Positions 25,023-32,878 of a DNA stretch of 32,923 bases are shown piece after piece. The notes beneath the pieces are model-generated. The model made no database searches. It was not told where the DNA came from and worked only from the letters and a program-made list of their open reading frames with translations. The DNA is from Virgibacillus senegalensis (GTDB lineage: Bacteria > Bacillota > Bacilli > Bacillales > Amphibacillaceae), in NCBI RefSeq assembly GCF_000821245.2, contig NZ_LN611425.1, positions 1,279,748 through 1,312,670 of the forward strand, written 5' to 3'. Each line of letters begins with the position of its first letter. Within the stretch, counting starts at the first letter, position 1. The position numbers and the translations under genes are program-made.

Positions 25023-25553
25023 ATGGAATTTAGGATGAATGAAGCAGTGGAAATTCTGGAAAGAACGCCGCAAACGTTAGATTTCTTGTTGTCAGGATTA
25101 TCAGACGGGTGGCTTAATTGCAATGAAGGAGAAGGAACATGGAACGCTATAGAAGTAGTTGATCATCTTATCGAAGCCGAAAGAACGAATTGGATTCCCC
25201 GCATTAAAACCATATTAGCTCAAGGAGAAAATACTACATTTCCACCGTTTGATCGCTTTGCCCATTTAAAGGAACAAAAAGAAGAATCAATCAGCCAAAG
25301 GCTGGAAGCATTCAAAAAGCTTCGCGCTCAGAATATTTCTATTGTTTTGCAGCTTATCGATTCTTCTCACCAATTTGAATGGACGGGTACACATCCAGCA
25401 TTTGGAAAAGTAAAGTTACGTGAACTGCTGTCCACCTGGGTTGTCCATGATTTAACACATATAACGCAAATTGTGCGGGTAATGGCGGAAAGATACCGGA
25501 CCGATGTGGGACCGTGGCAGGAATACCTCGGCATTCTTAGCAAACATACTTGA
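25023..25553 (+). CDS. DinB family protein (YfiT-like superfamily)
   Basis: Protein of 176 residues, four-helix bundle. The ligand histidines are seen in [10 protein letters not shown] and in the C-terminal [19 protein letters not shown]. The conserved WN near residue 39 and the end motif [11 protein letters not shown] match the DinB_2 branch. It is only distantly similar to the neighbouring DinB protein on the other strand. The ribosome binding site is AGGAGAGGAG. It is possibly a metal-dependent thiol transferase, by family. Confidence 0.83.
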   Translation: MEFRMNEAVEILERTPQTLDFLLSGLSDGWLNCNEGEGTWNAIEVVDHLIEAERTNWIPRIKTILAQGENTTFPPFDRFAHLKEQKEESISQRLEAFKKLRAQNISIVLQLIDSSHQFEWTGTHPAFGKVKLRELLSTWVVHDLTHITQIVRVMAERYRTDVGPWQEYLGILSKHT

Positions 25554-25611
25554 TCCAGGGGTTTGAACTCCGTTTATGGAATGACTTCTGACTTCGCAAT
25601 AGAAATCATAC

Positions 25612-25670
25612 TATTACTTTCTCAGGCTCTATTAAAGTTTTTTGTTGATTTTAATAGAAAAATAGTAATA
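25612..25670. repeat. Nested inverted repeat between convergent genes
   Basis: TATTACT (25612-25618) pairs with AGTAATA (25664-25670) and, inside it, CTATTAAA (25629-25636) pairs with TTTAATAG (25650-25657). It is AT-rich with T6 in the inner loop. It could act as a weak terminator between the DinB and pentapeptide genes. Confidence 0.35.
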
Positions 25671-25792
25671 ATGTAGAAGTCCAGACTTACACGGCATTAT
25701 TTTCTTATTAAATTAACATCTGATAATATAATAAGAGATTTCTTTTCATCGAACGAAGCTTCAAAAGTCTCTCTCAGCACAAAACCTGCAAC

Positions 25793-26641
25793 TTATATCC
25801 AATGAAGAGGCCGTTGTATATGAGCAGGTAATTTTGTTTCCACATCCCCTTTAGCCGAATTTATTTGCATTTGTGTCAAAAACATACTTGTAGAAAGATC
25901 CGCCCCACTTAAATCAGCATCACGTAAATCAGCACCAATAAAATTCACTGCTCTTAAATTAGCATTTCGCATATCGGCAGCAATTAAATATGCTCCCCTG
26001 AGATCAGTTGCACTCAAATCTTTATCCTTCAATTTTTTTCCCATCCAATCGGCTCTTGCATGGTCAAAATCTTTTACCTTTTTAGCACCAATTTCCTTTT
26101 CAATAATATTTTCTCTAATAGAATCACTTGCTACTTTAAGTAATTCATCTAACGAAAATCGGTACATCATCAAATCTAGAGATAATAGTTCATCAGCACC
26201 CAATTGCGTTAAATCCAGTAACTCCTTTAGTCTCTGACTCAACCTATCAGACAACTTATTTGGAATATCGTACGATATAGCTTCCGCTGCATACGCAATC
26301 ATTTCATGAATTTGCTCCATTATAGGGAGTATTTGGAACATTTTTTCAGCAGTTTCAGGATTATCTCGCCAACTTTGTCCATTAAAAGTAACCTGAGAAA
26401 CGATTTGTCCAGCACCTAAACAGTCAAATACTGTACAGCCTTTGAAGCCATTTTCTCTTAACTGGCTATGAATTTGGCAACTATAATCTGATTGCAAATT
26501 CAGGCAGGGAGTACCTGCAGGTTTATTAATTGGAAAATCGCTTGATGCAACCATATTAAGTGCTGTACAGCAGAGTCCAAAGCATTTCGAACAATCAGCA
26601 GTTAACCCTTTTCTTATATTTTTGGCTGTTTCTTTATCCAT
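25793..26641 (-). CDS. Cys-rich pentapeptide-repeat protein
   Basis: Protein of 282 residues with two parts. The N-terminal region has eight cysteines in a YkgJ-like metal-chelating pattern: Cys17, Cys20, Cys24, Cys25, Cys46, Cys55, Cys69 and Cys74 (CSKCFGLCC, then PCLNLQSDYSC, then GCTVFDC). The middle is helical. From about residue 205 to 255 it turns into pentapeptide repeats of the A(D/N)LxxADL type (GAYLIAADMRNANLRAVNF, then GADLRDADLSGADLS), which form a right-handed quadrilateral beta-helix. It is probably cytoplasmic and metal-binding; function unknown. AGAGGG precedes the ATG. The base composition is more AT-rich than that of the dsdA neighbour. Confidence 0.82.
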   Translation of the reverse strand: MDKETAKNIRKGLTADCSKCFGLCCTALNMVASSDFPINKPAGTPCLNLQSDYSCQIHSQLRENGFKGCTVFDCLGAGQIVSQVTFNGQSWRDNPETAEKMFQILPIMEQIHEMIAYAAEAISYDIPNKLSDRLSQRLKELLDLTQLGADELLSLDLMMYRFSLDELLKVASDSIRENIIEKEIGAKKVKDFDHARADWMGKKLKDKDLSATDLRGAYLIAADMRNANLRAVNFIGADLRDADLSGADLSTSMFLTQMQINSAKGDVETKLPAHIQRPLHWI

Positions 26642-26862
26642 TTTTAACCCTCTTTAATTTAGTTTATTTTAACTACTAACAAATCACTTTCATAAAATGA
26701 ACCCATTCAGAGAAAAAAGATACTTTCAAAAAGCCAAATCATTGGGGTTAGAATCACTAAACGGAATGTGTTAGTTTAATAAAGCAACAATATAAAATTT
26801 AGACCTTTAACCTTGGGTTAGGCAGCCGTACCTTCTTTCATGAGGAAGCGAATGTCTTTACA

Positions 26863-28191
26863 TCATTTATCTCCAGAAAGCCGTTTCCCTTTTTGTAAAA
26901 TTGTTTCTCGTTCGGATTGTGGTACCAGAGAACCGCCGGTCGCCCAGGCCACATGAACACCTCCGCTAACGTTTTCTAGTAAGCGTGTATCCATGGAAGT
27001 ACGAATCGGCCCTGACAGCCCAGCTGCTGCCGAAGGTTCAACAAAGATCCCTTCTTGCTTCCAAAGCTGATATGACATCTGATAAATGCTTTCATCACTT
27101 TCCGTGTAAACACCGCTCACCGTCGATTGACTGATAGCCGATGCAAATTTCGATGGCCTTCCGACTGCCAGACCATCTGCGGCCGTCTTGTTATCAATTC
27201 CAACATCTTGAACCGACACTTTTTCATGGAGTCCAGTTGTAAGACCGAGCAAAACCGCCGGCGCATGGGTCGGTTCGACAAATACACAGTGAACGTGTTT
27301 TCCAAAGAGCTGTTTCAGCCCGTAAGCAATGCCTCCTGGAGCCCCGCCCACGCCACACGGCAAGTACACATAAAGCGGTTTTTCTGCGCTGTTCGTGATG
27401 TTTTCTTCCTGTAACTGTTTCTTTAATTCGGCTGCTGCCACACTATATCCTAAAAATAAATCTTTCGAATCTTCATCATCGATGAAAAAAGCAGATGGAT
27501 CGTCTTCTGTTAAACGTCTTCCCTTTGTAATAGCTTCACTGAAGTCTCCCTCGTATTCATGCACATGAGCACCATGCTGGCGCAGTAAATCCTTCTTCCA
27601 TTGTTTAGCATCGCTCGACATATGGACATGGACTTGGAAGCCAAGTGCTGTTCCGACAATACCGATGCTCAAGGCCAAGTTCCCGGTTGATCCCACCCCG
27701 ATTGACCGCTGGCTGAAAAATTGCCTGCATGCCGGAGATGCAAGATTTCGATAATCGTCCGTCTCGTGAAGCAAACCTTTTGCTAGGGCCAGCGATTCCG
27801 CGTGCTTGAGTACTTCATACATGCCTCCTCGTGCTTTGATGGAGCCTGCAACAGGAAGCTCATTGTCACACTTTAAGTAAAAAGCCACTCTGTCTTTTAA
27901 TTTGTCCGGGAAATAGGATTGTTTATACCGATCAAGCTTTCGAAGCGGTGAAATAATGTTCCCTCCCGTTTTTTCAAGAATAGGGAAAAGCTGTTTCAAT
28001 AATGGCGCAAACCGCTCCCATCTTTCGGCAGCATCCTTTATATCCGTTCCTTTCAAGTTATCGAATTCCAGTTTATCTGTCTGTACCGTTTCATTTATCC
28101 AATAAACCGGCTGGTATTGTTGGACCTTTCGCAAAAGAGGAAACCTGCGTATCCAATCCTCCAATGACTGACCTGCAATTTGTCGATTCAT
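26863..28191 (-). CDS. dsdA: D-serine dehydratase (D-serine ammonia-lyase)
   Basis: Fold-type II PLP enzyme of 442 residues, close to the length of Escherichia coli DsdA, converting D-serine to pyruvate and ammonia. The PLP lysine is Lys119 in GSIKARGGMYE, and the phosphate-binding glycine loop is GVGSTGNLALSIG. Further family segments are LPCGVGGAPGGIAYGLKQLF and the C-terminal VEPSAAAGLSGP and WATGGSLVP. AGGAGGG precedes the ATG. It stands alone, divergent from the peroxiredoxin-like gene. It probably detoxifies or uses D-serine. The gap 26642-26862 shows no clear terminator. Confidence 0.95.
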   Translation of the reverse strand: MNRQIAGQSLEDWIRRFPLLRKVQQYQPVYWINETVQTDKLEFDNLKGTDIKDAAERWERFAPLLKQLFPILEKTGGNIISPLRKLDRYKQSYFPDKLKDRVAFYLKCDNELPVAGSIKARGGMYEVLKHAESLALAKGLLHETDDYRNLASPACRQFFSQRSIGVGSTGNLALSIGIVGTALGFQVHVHMSSDAKQWKKDLLRQHGAHVHEYEGDFSEAITKGRRLTEDDPSAFFIDDEDSKDLFLGYSVAAAELKKQLQEENITNSAEKPLYVYLPCGVGGAPGGIAYGLKQLFGKHVHCVFVEPTHAPAVLLGLTTGLHEKVSVQDVGIDNKTAADGLAVGRPSKFASAISQSTVSGVYTESDESIYQMSYQLWKQEGIFVEPSAAAGLSGPIRTSMDTRLLENVSGGVHVAWATGGSLVPQSERETILQKGKRLSGDK

Positions 28192-28388
28192 TTACCGTCC
28201 CTCCTGTTATCTCTACTAACCTTCCTGATTAAACTGGCGTTTTAACCGTAAAAAAGGACCCCAGCTGCAAAATTGTTAAAAAGAAGGATATTACCCGATT
28301 AAAGCGTATATCTACTCATATTGTATTCTATAAGAAACTTGATTACCATGGTACCGTTTACATCAAAAATGAAAGGAGGTAGCCGTAT

Positions 28389-28949
28389 ATGAATTTTCAC
28401 TTTGAGACGAAGGATGCTGAAAAAAGCGTTTCACTTCAAGAGCTGCACAAAGATAAACCTCTGTTGCTGGTCCTATTAAGACATATCGGATGACCGATTT
28501 GTCGAGATTTTCTCACGCAGTTGCGTGAGCATACAGAGGAAATCGAACAAGAATCCATAAAAATTGCCGTCGTTTTGCCAACTGGAACACAATTTTTGAA
28601 ACAAGTGTACGATGTATATGGACCCTTTCCTTTTGCGATATTGGGAGACCCCGACCGCATTTCCTACAAACAGCTCAAACTCCCGCAAATGAACAAAGGA
28701 AAATCGTTAAAAGTAGTCTCCAATTATTTATTCTCCGGCAGACTCCGGGAAGTTTTCCCTAAGGACACCAAAGAAAGAAAGGTGATAAAACAAGCAATGC
28801 TTAAACAGGATGTTTTTCAGCTTGGGGGCTCTTGGCTGTTTGATCAGACTGGAAAAGTTCATTGGTTCCACATCGATACAGAACCTGCCGACCATGCCAC
28901 CATACCGGACATTTTGATAGCTGTTGAAGCGTTATCCAAAAAACAATAG
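28389..28949 (+). CDS. Peroxiredoxin-like (AhpC-TSA_2) protein, candidate selenoprotein with UxxC motif
   Basis: The frame starts at ATG 28389 with a perfect AAAGGAGGT upstream and runs 186 codons to the stop at 28949, interrupted only by TGA at 28491-28493 (codon 35). Read as selenocysteine (U), the context is LLLVLLRHIG-U-PICRDFLTQL. This is the RHxGCxxC active site of the AhpC-TSA_2/PRXL2 thioredoxin-fold family, with U at the first, reactive cysteine and Cys38 kept. Downstream the protein is undamaged: IKIAVVLPTGTQFLKQVY, FAILGDPDRISYKQL, and a C-terminal LFDQTGKVHWFHI block with the family's later strands. A hairpin with SECIS geometry follows the TGA. Conventional gene finding reports only the part after the TGA. 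The alternative is a Cys-to-stop mutation (TGC or TGT to TGA). Selenocysteine genes (selA, selB, selC, selD) are not in this window. Confidence 0.75.
28512..28529 (+). promoter_or_regulatory. Candidate bacterial SECIS hairpin
   Basis: CTCACGCAGTTGCGTGAG folds into a 7 bp stem with AGTT loop (or 8 bp with GT loop), beginning 18 bases after the TGA; the apical loop is about 26 bases after it. A G in the first two loop positions and a UGA-to-loop distance of 16-37 bases are what bacterial SECIS models ask for. Outer GATTT/AAATC bases may extend it. It lies within the coding sequence (codons for LTQLRE). Confidence 0.65.
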
Positions 28950-29065
28950 CAGGTTTCGTGTTGGTTCTTTTGATGAAGCATCGAGATCCCCCACTTTTTC
29001 GGATGTCTCTTTTCGGGTATACAAGAAAGACCGGAATGGATGAAACCGAGAAAGGATGTGGGAAA

Positions 29066-29704
29066 ATGAAAGCAATTATTTTTGATTTTGACGGAACACT
29101 GGCCAACACGCTTCCTATTAACATTTTTGGATTTCAAGAGGTCTTTAAGAAATTTGACCAAAAAGACTACTCAAAAGAACAAATAAAAGATATGTTTGGC
29201 CCACCCGAGCCAGAATTAATCGAACAAAACCTGGAAAGTGATAATCTCGATGAAGCGGTCTCCTTTTATTACCAACAGTACGAAGACCATCATAATCGTC
29301 TGGTAGATAAGAATGAGGAGATAGAACAGCTGCTTTCTACTTTAAAAGAACGGGGGCTGAAACTCGGTGTGGTCACTGGAAAATCTCGAAAAAGCTTTGA
29401 ATATTCTCTTGCTGAACTAGATATGAAGCGTTATTTCGATGTATTGATCACAGGAGATGATGTAGAGAAGGCCAAACCAGCACCGGAAGGTATACAACGA
29501 GCTTTACAAAAAGTCGATATCTCTATCGATGATGCAATGTATGTTGGAGACAGTGATGATGACATGCAAGCTGGAAAAGAGGCTGGTGTTTATGTAGGTG
29601 CGGCTAAATGGTTGCCTGAATACCAGTCATCCGAGTACTCAGTCGAACCGGAAGCCATATTTGAGAAAACGGCTGACTTACTCCACTTTTTAGACAAACG
29701 GTAA
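29066..29704 (+). CDS. HAD-superfamily phosphatase, PGP/PpaX-like
   Basis: Protein of 212 residues with HAD subfamily IA architecture. Motif I is DFDGTLANT (nucleophile Asp7, general acid Asp9), motif II is GVVTGKS, motif III is the lysine in VEKAKPAPEG, and motif IV is YVGDSDDDMQAGKEAG. A helical cap lies between about residues 15 and 80. It resembles phosphoglycolate phosphatase and pyrophosphatase PpaX, but the substrate is undetermined. ATG at 29066 follows AAAGGATGTGGG; an upstream in-frame extension is unsupported. It sits 116 bases downstream of the candidate selenoprotein gene on the same strand. Confidence 0.87.
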   Translation: MKAIIFDFDGTLANTLPINIFGFQEVFKKFDQKDYSKEQIKDMFGPPEPELIEQNLESDNLDEAVSFYYQQYEDHHNRLVDKNEEIEQLLSTLKERGLKLGVVTGKSRKSFEYSLAELDMKRYFDVLITGDDVEKAKPAPEGIQRALQKVDISIDDAMYVGDSDDDMQAGKEAGVYVGAAKWLPEYQSSEYSVEPEAIFEKTADLLHFLDKR

Positions 29705-29709
29705 ATAAC

Positions 29710-29730
29710 GGATCATTGACAGCATGATCC
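29710..29730 (+). terminator. Hairpin after the HAD gene
   Basis: GGATCAT and ATGATCC form a perfect 7 bp stem with a 7-base loop six bases past the stop. No T-run follows, so termination is uncertain. Confidence 0.4.
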
Positions 29731-29799
29731 TGAATTGCATAACCTTGCCTGTTTCAGGGGAAGGCTATCTTCGACAAATGAAAAAGGAGATGGTTCCCC

Positions 29800-30249
29800 T
29801 TGAAGCAGTTTTTTTGGATCGCTTTGCTAGGCCTTGGACTGTATTATTACCTGGGAGAGGATGGACAAGAACAGCAGCAGGAAGCCGATAAGTCAGAAGT
29901 CGCTCTCGTAGAAGAAGTCACTTCTATTGATACACGCAACGAGCAGAAGATTGCTGACGGAGTGGATAAAGTGTTAGGTGTACTGGAGAAATTGATTGCT
30001 GTTACCACTAACCATCCTGAACAGGCAGGTGACATAAACGAACAAGGCCAAACACTTTCCAACGAATGGGACAAAATTGAAAAATCAGTAGAGGAAAGCT
30101 TTCCAGAGGATTATAAAAATATTGAAGATAGTCTGTATCCGTTGATTGCCTTCGCACAAAAGAAAGCACCTGATATCGAACAAATCAAGCAGTTAAGCTC
30201 TGAAGTAAAAACAAAATTGAAGACATTTAAGCAGAAGCTTTCCTCTTGA
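29800..30249 (+). CDS. Membrane-anchored helical protein of unknown function
   Basis: Protein of 149 residues starting at TTG 29800, with AAAGGAG ten bases upstream. It starts with an uncleaved signal-anchor-like helix (KQFFWIALLGLGLYYYLGED), then a Gln/Glu-rich linker and a mostly acidic, all-helical domain (about 45-149) that should lie outside the membrane. No catalytic motif or cysteine is seen. I do not recognise the family. It is followed by its own terminator and then by the amidase gene. Confidence 0.65.
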   Translation: MKQFFWIALLGLGLYYYLGEDGQEQQQEADKSEVALVEEVTSIDTRNEQKIADGVDKVLGVLEKLIAVTTNHPEQAGDINEQGQTLSNEWDKIEKSVEESFPEDYKNIEDSLYPLIAFAQKKAPDIEQIKQLSSEVKTKLKTFKQKLSS

Positions 30250-30253
30250 ATCC

Positions 30254-30307
30254 AAGAAGAAATTCCCACGAAGATGACAGCGACAATGTGGTGAATTTCT
30301 TCTTTTT
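30254..30307 (+). terminator. Terminator after the anchored helical protein gene
   Basis: AAGAAGAAATTC and GAATTTCTTCTT form a perfect 12 bp stem, with additional CAC/GTG pairing inside, followed by a T-run. Confidence 0.88.
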
Positions 30308-30356
30308 GTCTAAAGACCGCATCCTATTTTCGGAAATACCATAAGCCTCCCGCCCC

Positions 30357-30425
30357 CCTATCTATATTCCTAAAGGACCTATCTATAAGACTATTTTTCC
30401 ACTAAGAGTACTATTTTTCTACTAA
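30357..30425 (+). repeat. Two pairs of phased direct repeats upstream of the amidase gene
   Basis: CCTATCTATA occurs at 30357-30366 and 30378-30387 (period 21). ACTATTTTTCCACTAA at 30390-30405 and ACTATTTTTCTACTAA at 30410-30425 repeat with period 20. Spacing of two helical turns places the copies on one face of the DNA, as for a cooperatively binding regulator. They lie 115-185 bases upstream of the amidase start. Confidence 0.5.
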
Positions 30426-30541
30426 TCTATGTATAAATAATAGAAACCATGTTTAAAAGAATTGCAGACTGGGTACCATGGTGAAATATCGTGATAACAA
30501 CTTTCGTACAGGAAAATAGTTATAGTGAAAGGGGTTTTTTG

Positions 30542-31498
30542 ATGAAATGGTTGATTACTTTGACAACAGGGGCTGCCTTTCTAGTTTTAACTTTATGGTG
30601 CACGCCATCCGTAATGGCAGCTGATAACGAGACTTATGTGGTAGATGTAGACAATGGTTCCTCTCTTCTGATACGCGAAGAGCCTTCCAGTAATGGAAAG
30701 GTAATCGGGAAGCTTAGAGACGGAGATCTTGTCACCGTTTTTGATGAAGCCTACGGCTGGGTGAAAACTTATTACGGTAATCAAGTAGGCTGGGTTGCCT
30801 CTCAGTATCTATTTCCGGAGCAGCAAGATAGAAACTTCTTACATACACAAAAGCAAACAGCAATGAATAAGAAACAAAATGCCAGCCGTTTATCTAACCA
30901 AAAGAAAAGCTCCACCGCAGGCAAAAATGAACAGAAAAAAAGCCAGACAGTAAAGCCGTTAAGCGGATACACGATCATTTTGGATGCAGGCCATGGCGGT
31001 AAGGATCCCGGGGCTATCGGCATAGACGGAACGTATGAAAAAGACTTGACCCTACATACAGCTGCCAATGTGGCGGAAAATTTAGAGGCAAGCGGTGCAA
31101 ATATTATTCTGACAAGGGACAAAGATTCCTATATCTCTTTGGAAAACCGGATAAAAATCAGCAATCGTCATAATACAGATGCTTTTATCAGCTTGCATTA
31201 CAATTCCTTTCCTTTACCGACAGCGAGCGGCATTAGCACGTACTATTACACGGACGGAGAGGACCTTGACTTGGCAGAAAATATCCAGGCAGCCATTTCG
31301 AATCATGTGGATCTCAAAAACAATGGTACGAGACAAGCAGATTACCGTGTACTCAAGAAAAACAGCGATTTGTCTGTTTTGATTGAACTTGGATATGTAT
31401 CCAATCCATTGGAACTTGGCAAAATTCAATCGCAAAGCTATCAGGACAGGGTAGCGGCTGGAATCAGCGAGGGGATTCAACGATATTTCATCCGCTAA
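30542..31498 (+). CDS. Secreted N-acetylmuramoyl-L-alanine amidase with SH3 domain
   Basis: Protein of 318 residues. Residues 1-26 are a signal peptide with a Sec cleavage site after SVMA. A bacterial SH3 domain (about 31-92) carries LLIREEPSSNGKVIGKL and the GWVKTYYGNQVGWVASQYL end. A Lys/Gln/Ser-rich linker follows (about 93-140). The Amidase_3 catalytic domain (143-318) has zinc ligands His151 (ILDAGHGGKDPG), Glu166 and His219 (ISLHYNS) and catalytic Glu282 (LIELGYVSN). It cleaves the bond between MurNAc and L-alanine in peptidoglycan, outside the cell; the SH3 domain likely binds the wall. ATG at 30542 has GAAAGGGG upstream. It probably takes part in wall turnover or cell separation. Confidence 0.93.
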   Translation: MKWLITLTTGAAFLVLTLWCTPSVMAADNETYVVDVDNGSSLLIREEPSSNGKVIGKLRDGDLVTVFDEAYGWVKTYYGNQVGWVASQYLFPEQQDRNFLHTQKQTAMNKKQNASRLSNQKKSSTAGKNEQKKSQTVKPLSGYTIILDAGHGGKDPGAIGIDGTYEKDLTLHTAANVAENLEASGANIILTRDKDSYISLENRIKISNRHNTDAFISLHYNSFPLPTASGISTYYYTDGEDLDLAENIQAAISNHVDLKNNGTRQADYRVLKKNSDLSVLIELGYVSNPLELGKIQSQSYQDRVAAGISEGIQRYFIR

Positions 31499-31504
31499 TT
31501 GCTA

Positions 31505-31540
31505 GCCCTCCGGTTCCTATAACCGGAGGGCTTGTTTTTT
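31505..31540 (+). terminator. Terminator of the amidase gene
   Basis: GCCCTCCGGTT and AACCGGAGGGC form a perfect 11 bp stem with a 5-base loop, then TTGTTTTTT. The insertion sequence begins at the next base. Confidence 0.95.
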
Positions 31541-31587
31541 GGCTCTACAATATTTGTTGGGGTTTTAGAAAAATTCCGCATAAAAAA

Positions 31588-31659
31588 TACACACAAGCTC
31601 CTATCTCTACTACACTTGAATTGACTAAGAAACAAGCAAGCAGATAGGAGTTGTGTGTA
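31588..31659 (+). repeat. Inverted repeat that would occlude the transposase ribosome binding site
   Basis: ACACACAA-G-CTCCTATCT (31589-31606) is complementary to AGATAGGAGTTGTGTGT (31642-31658) over 17 bases with a single bulged G. The right arm contains AGGAG, the ribosome binding site of the transposase. A transcript entering from outside the element would fold and hide it, whereas one starting inside the loop near 31620 would lack the left arm. Confidence 0.65.
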
Positions 31660-31660
31660 C

Positions 31661-32878
31661 ATGCATTCTAACATGACATTACCCGGATTAGAAAGTGTTT
31701 CTATCAAGAAAGTAGAAGAGGTGGAGGGAGCTTACCACATGGAGGTGGAGATGCCCAGGCAGGCGCAAACCTGTCCGGCGTGTGGTAACCAGACTTCCCG
31801 CGTTCATGATTACCGAATACAGAAAATCCAGCACTTAAAGGTATTTGAACGAACCACCTATTTGTTTTACCGCAAACGACGCTATGCCTGTTCCTGTGGT
31901 AAACGATTCGCAGAAGCCAATCCGATGGTGGACCGTTATCAGCGTCATTCAAGAGAGTGGAACCAGGCACTTGGCCTTCGGGTGATCCAGGGGATGAACT
32001 TCAAGGATACCGCTGCGCAGTTCCGTACCTCACAAGCTACAGCCATTCGCCGGTTCGATCAGGTGGCCACACCAGAACTTCAAGAGGTGGAAGAGCTTCC
32101 AGAAGTGATTGCGATTGATGAATATAAAGGCGATACCAATGCGGGGAAATACCAGGTCATCATTGGCGATGGAGAGACCGGAAATCCAATAGATATCCTG
32201 CCTGATCGATCCGTCAAAACCGTCAAGCAGTACCTTCGGGAAAAAGGGGGTAATGTCCGGAAGGTCATCATGGACATGAGCTATAGTTTTAAGTCAGCTG
32301 TCCGGAAGGCGGTGGGAAGCCCCATCATTGTGGCCGATCGTTTCCATTTTTGTCGGTATATTTATTGGGCTTTGGAAAAGGTGCGCAGGCGAGTCCAAAA
32401 GAACTTCCATGAATACGACCGGAAAAAGTGTAAACGGATGAAACATATCTTTTACAAGAAGCAGGAGGAACTAACCGAGAAGCAGCGCTGGTATCTGAAC
32501 CGATACCTCGATCTATCGGATGAACTACGAGTCGCCTATAAGCTGAAAGAGGCTTTTCGCAGCTGGTTTGAAGAGGCAAAAGCAATGGGGAAAACCGATA
32601 TTGGCTATGTAAAACAACGATTGTATCAGTATTATGACCGAGTGAAGCAAAGTGGTATGGAAGAATATCTACAAGCGATTGGCACCTTGAAGAATTGGCA
32701 GACAGAGATTCTGAATAGCTTTGCGCTCGATTATAGCAATGGGTTTATTGAAGGATTGAACAACCAAACGAAAGTCATCAAACGGAATGCTTTTGGGTTT
32801 CGTCGTTACGATCGCTTAAGAACGAAAGTGTTATTACATCATCAACTGAAGGAATTCAGGGGCTTTCAAGTGGGTTAA
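31661..32878 (+). CDS. ISL3 family transposase
   Basis: Protein of 405 residues from ATG 31661 (AGGAG ten bases upstream; a GTG at 31655 is the alternative start). The N-terminal zinc-binding helix-turn-helix region has TCPACGNQ and YACSCGKRF cysteine pairs. A second helix-turn-helix is near FRTSQATAIRRFD. The DDE catalytic core (DDE_Tnp_ISL3) shows Asp in VIAIDEYKG, Asp in VIMDMSYSFKSAV, and Glu in GFIEGLNNQTKVIKRNAFG. The frame is intact, so the element may be active. Its leader carries the inverted repeat described separately, which would restrain translation from read-through RNA. Confidence 0.95.
   Translation: MHSNMTLPGLESVSIKKVEEVEGAYHMEVEMPRQAQTCPACGNQTSRVHDYRIQKIQHLKVFERTTYLFYRKRRYACSCGKRFAEANPMVDRYQRHSREWNQALGLRVIQGMNFKDTAAQFRTSQATAIRRFDQVATPELQEVEELPEVIAIDEYKGDTNAGKYQVIIGDGETGNPIDILPDRSVKTVKQYLREKGGNVRKVIMDMSYSFKSAVRKAVGSPIIVADRFHFCRYIYWALEKVRRRVQKNFHEYDRKKCKRMKHIFYKKQEELTEKQRWYLNRYLDLSDELRVAYKLKEAFRSWFEEAKAMGKTDIGYVKQRLYQYYDRVKQSGMEEYLQAIGTLKNWQTEILNSFALDYSNGFIEGLNNQTKVIKRNAFGFRRYDRLRTKVLLHHQLKEFRGFQVG

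Noticed and set aside
28494-28949. Separate short gene starting at TTG 28521 (ORF after the TGA)
   Set aside because: It has no ribosome binding site, and its start would be inside the hairpin; the fold needs the upstream beta-strand and active-site part encoded before the TGA.
28345-30482. GGTACCATGGT present in opposite orientations at 28345-28355 and 30472-30482
   Set aside because: Only 11 bp made of two overlapping palindromes, unrelated flanks; most likely coincidence.
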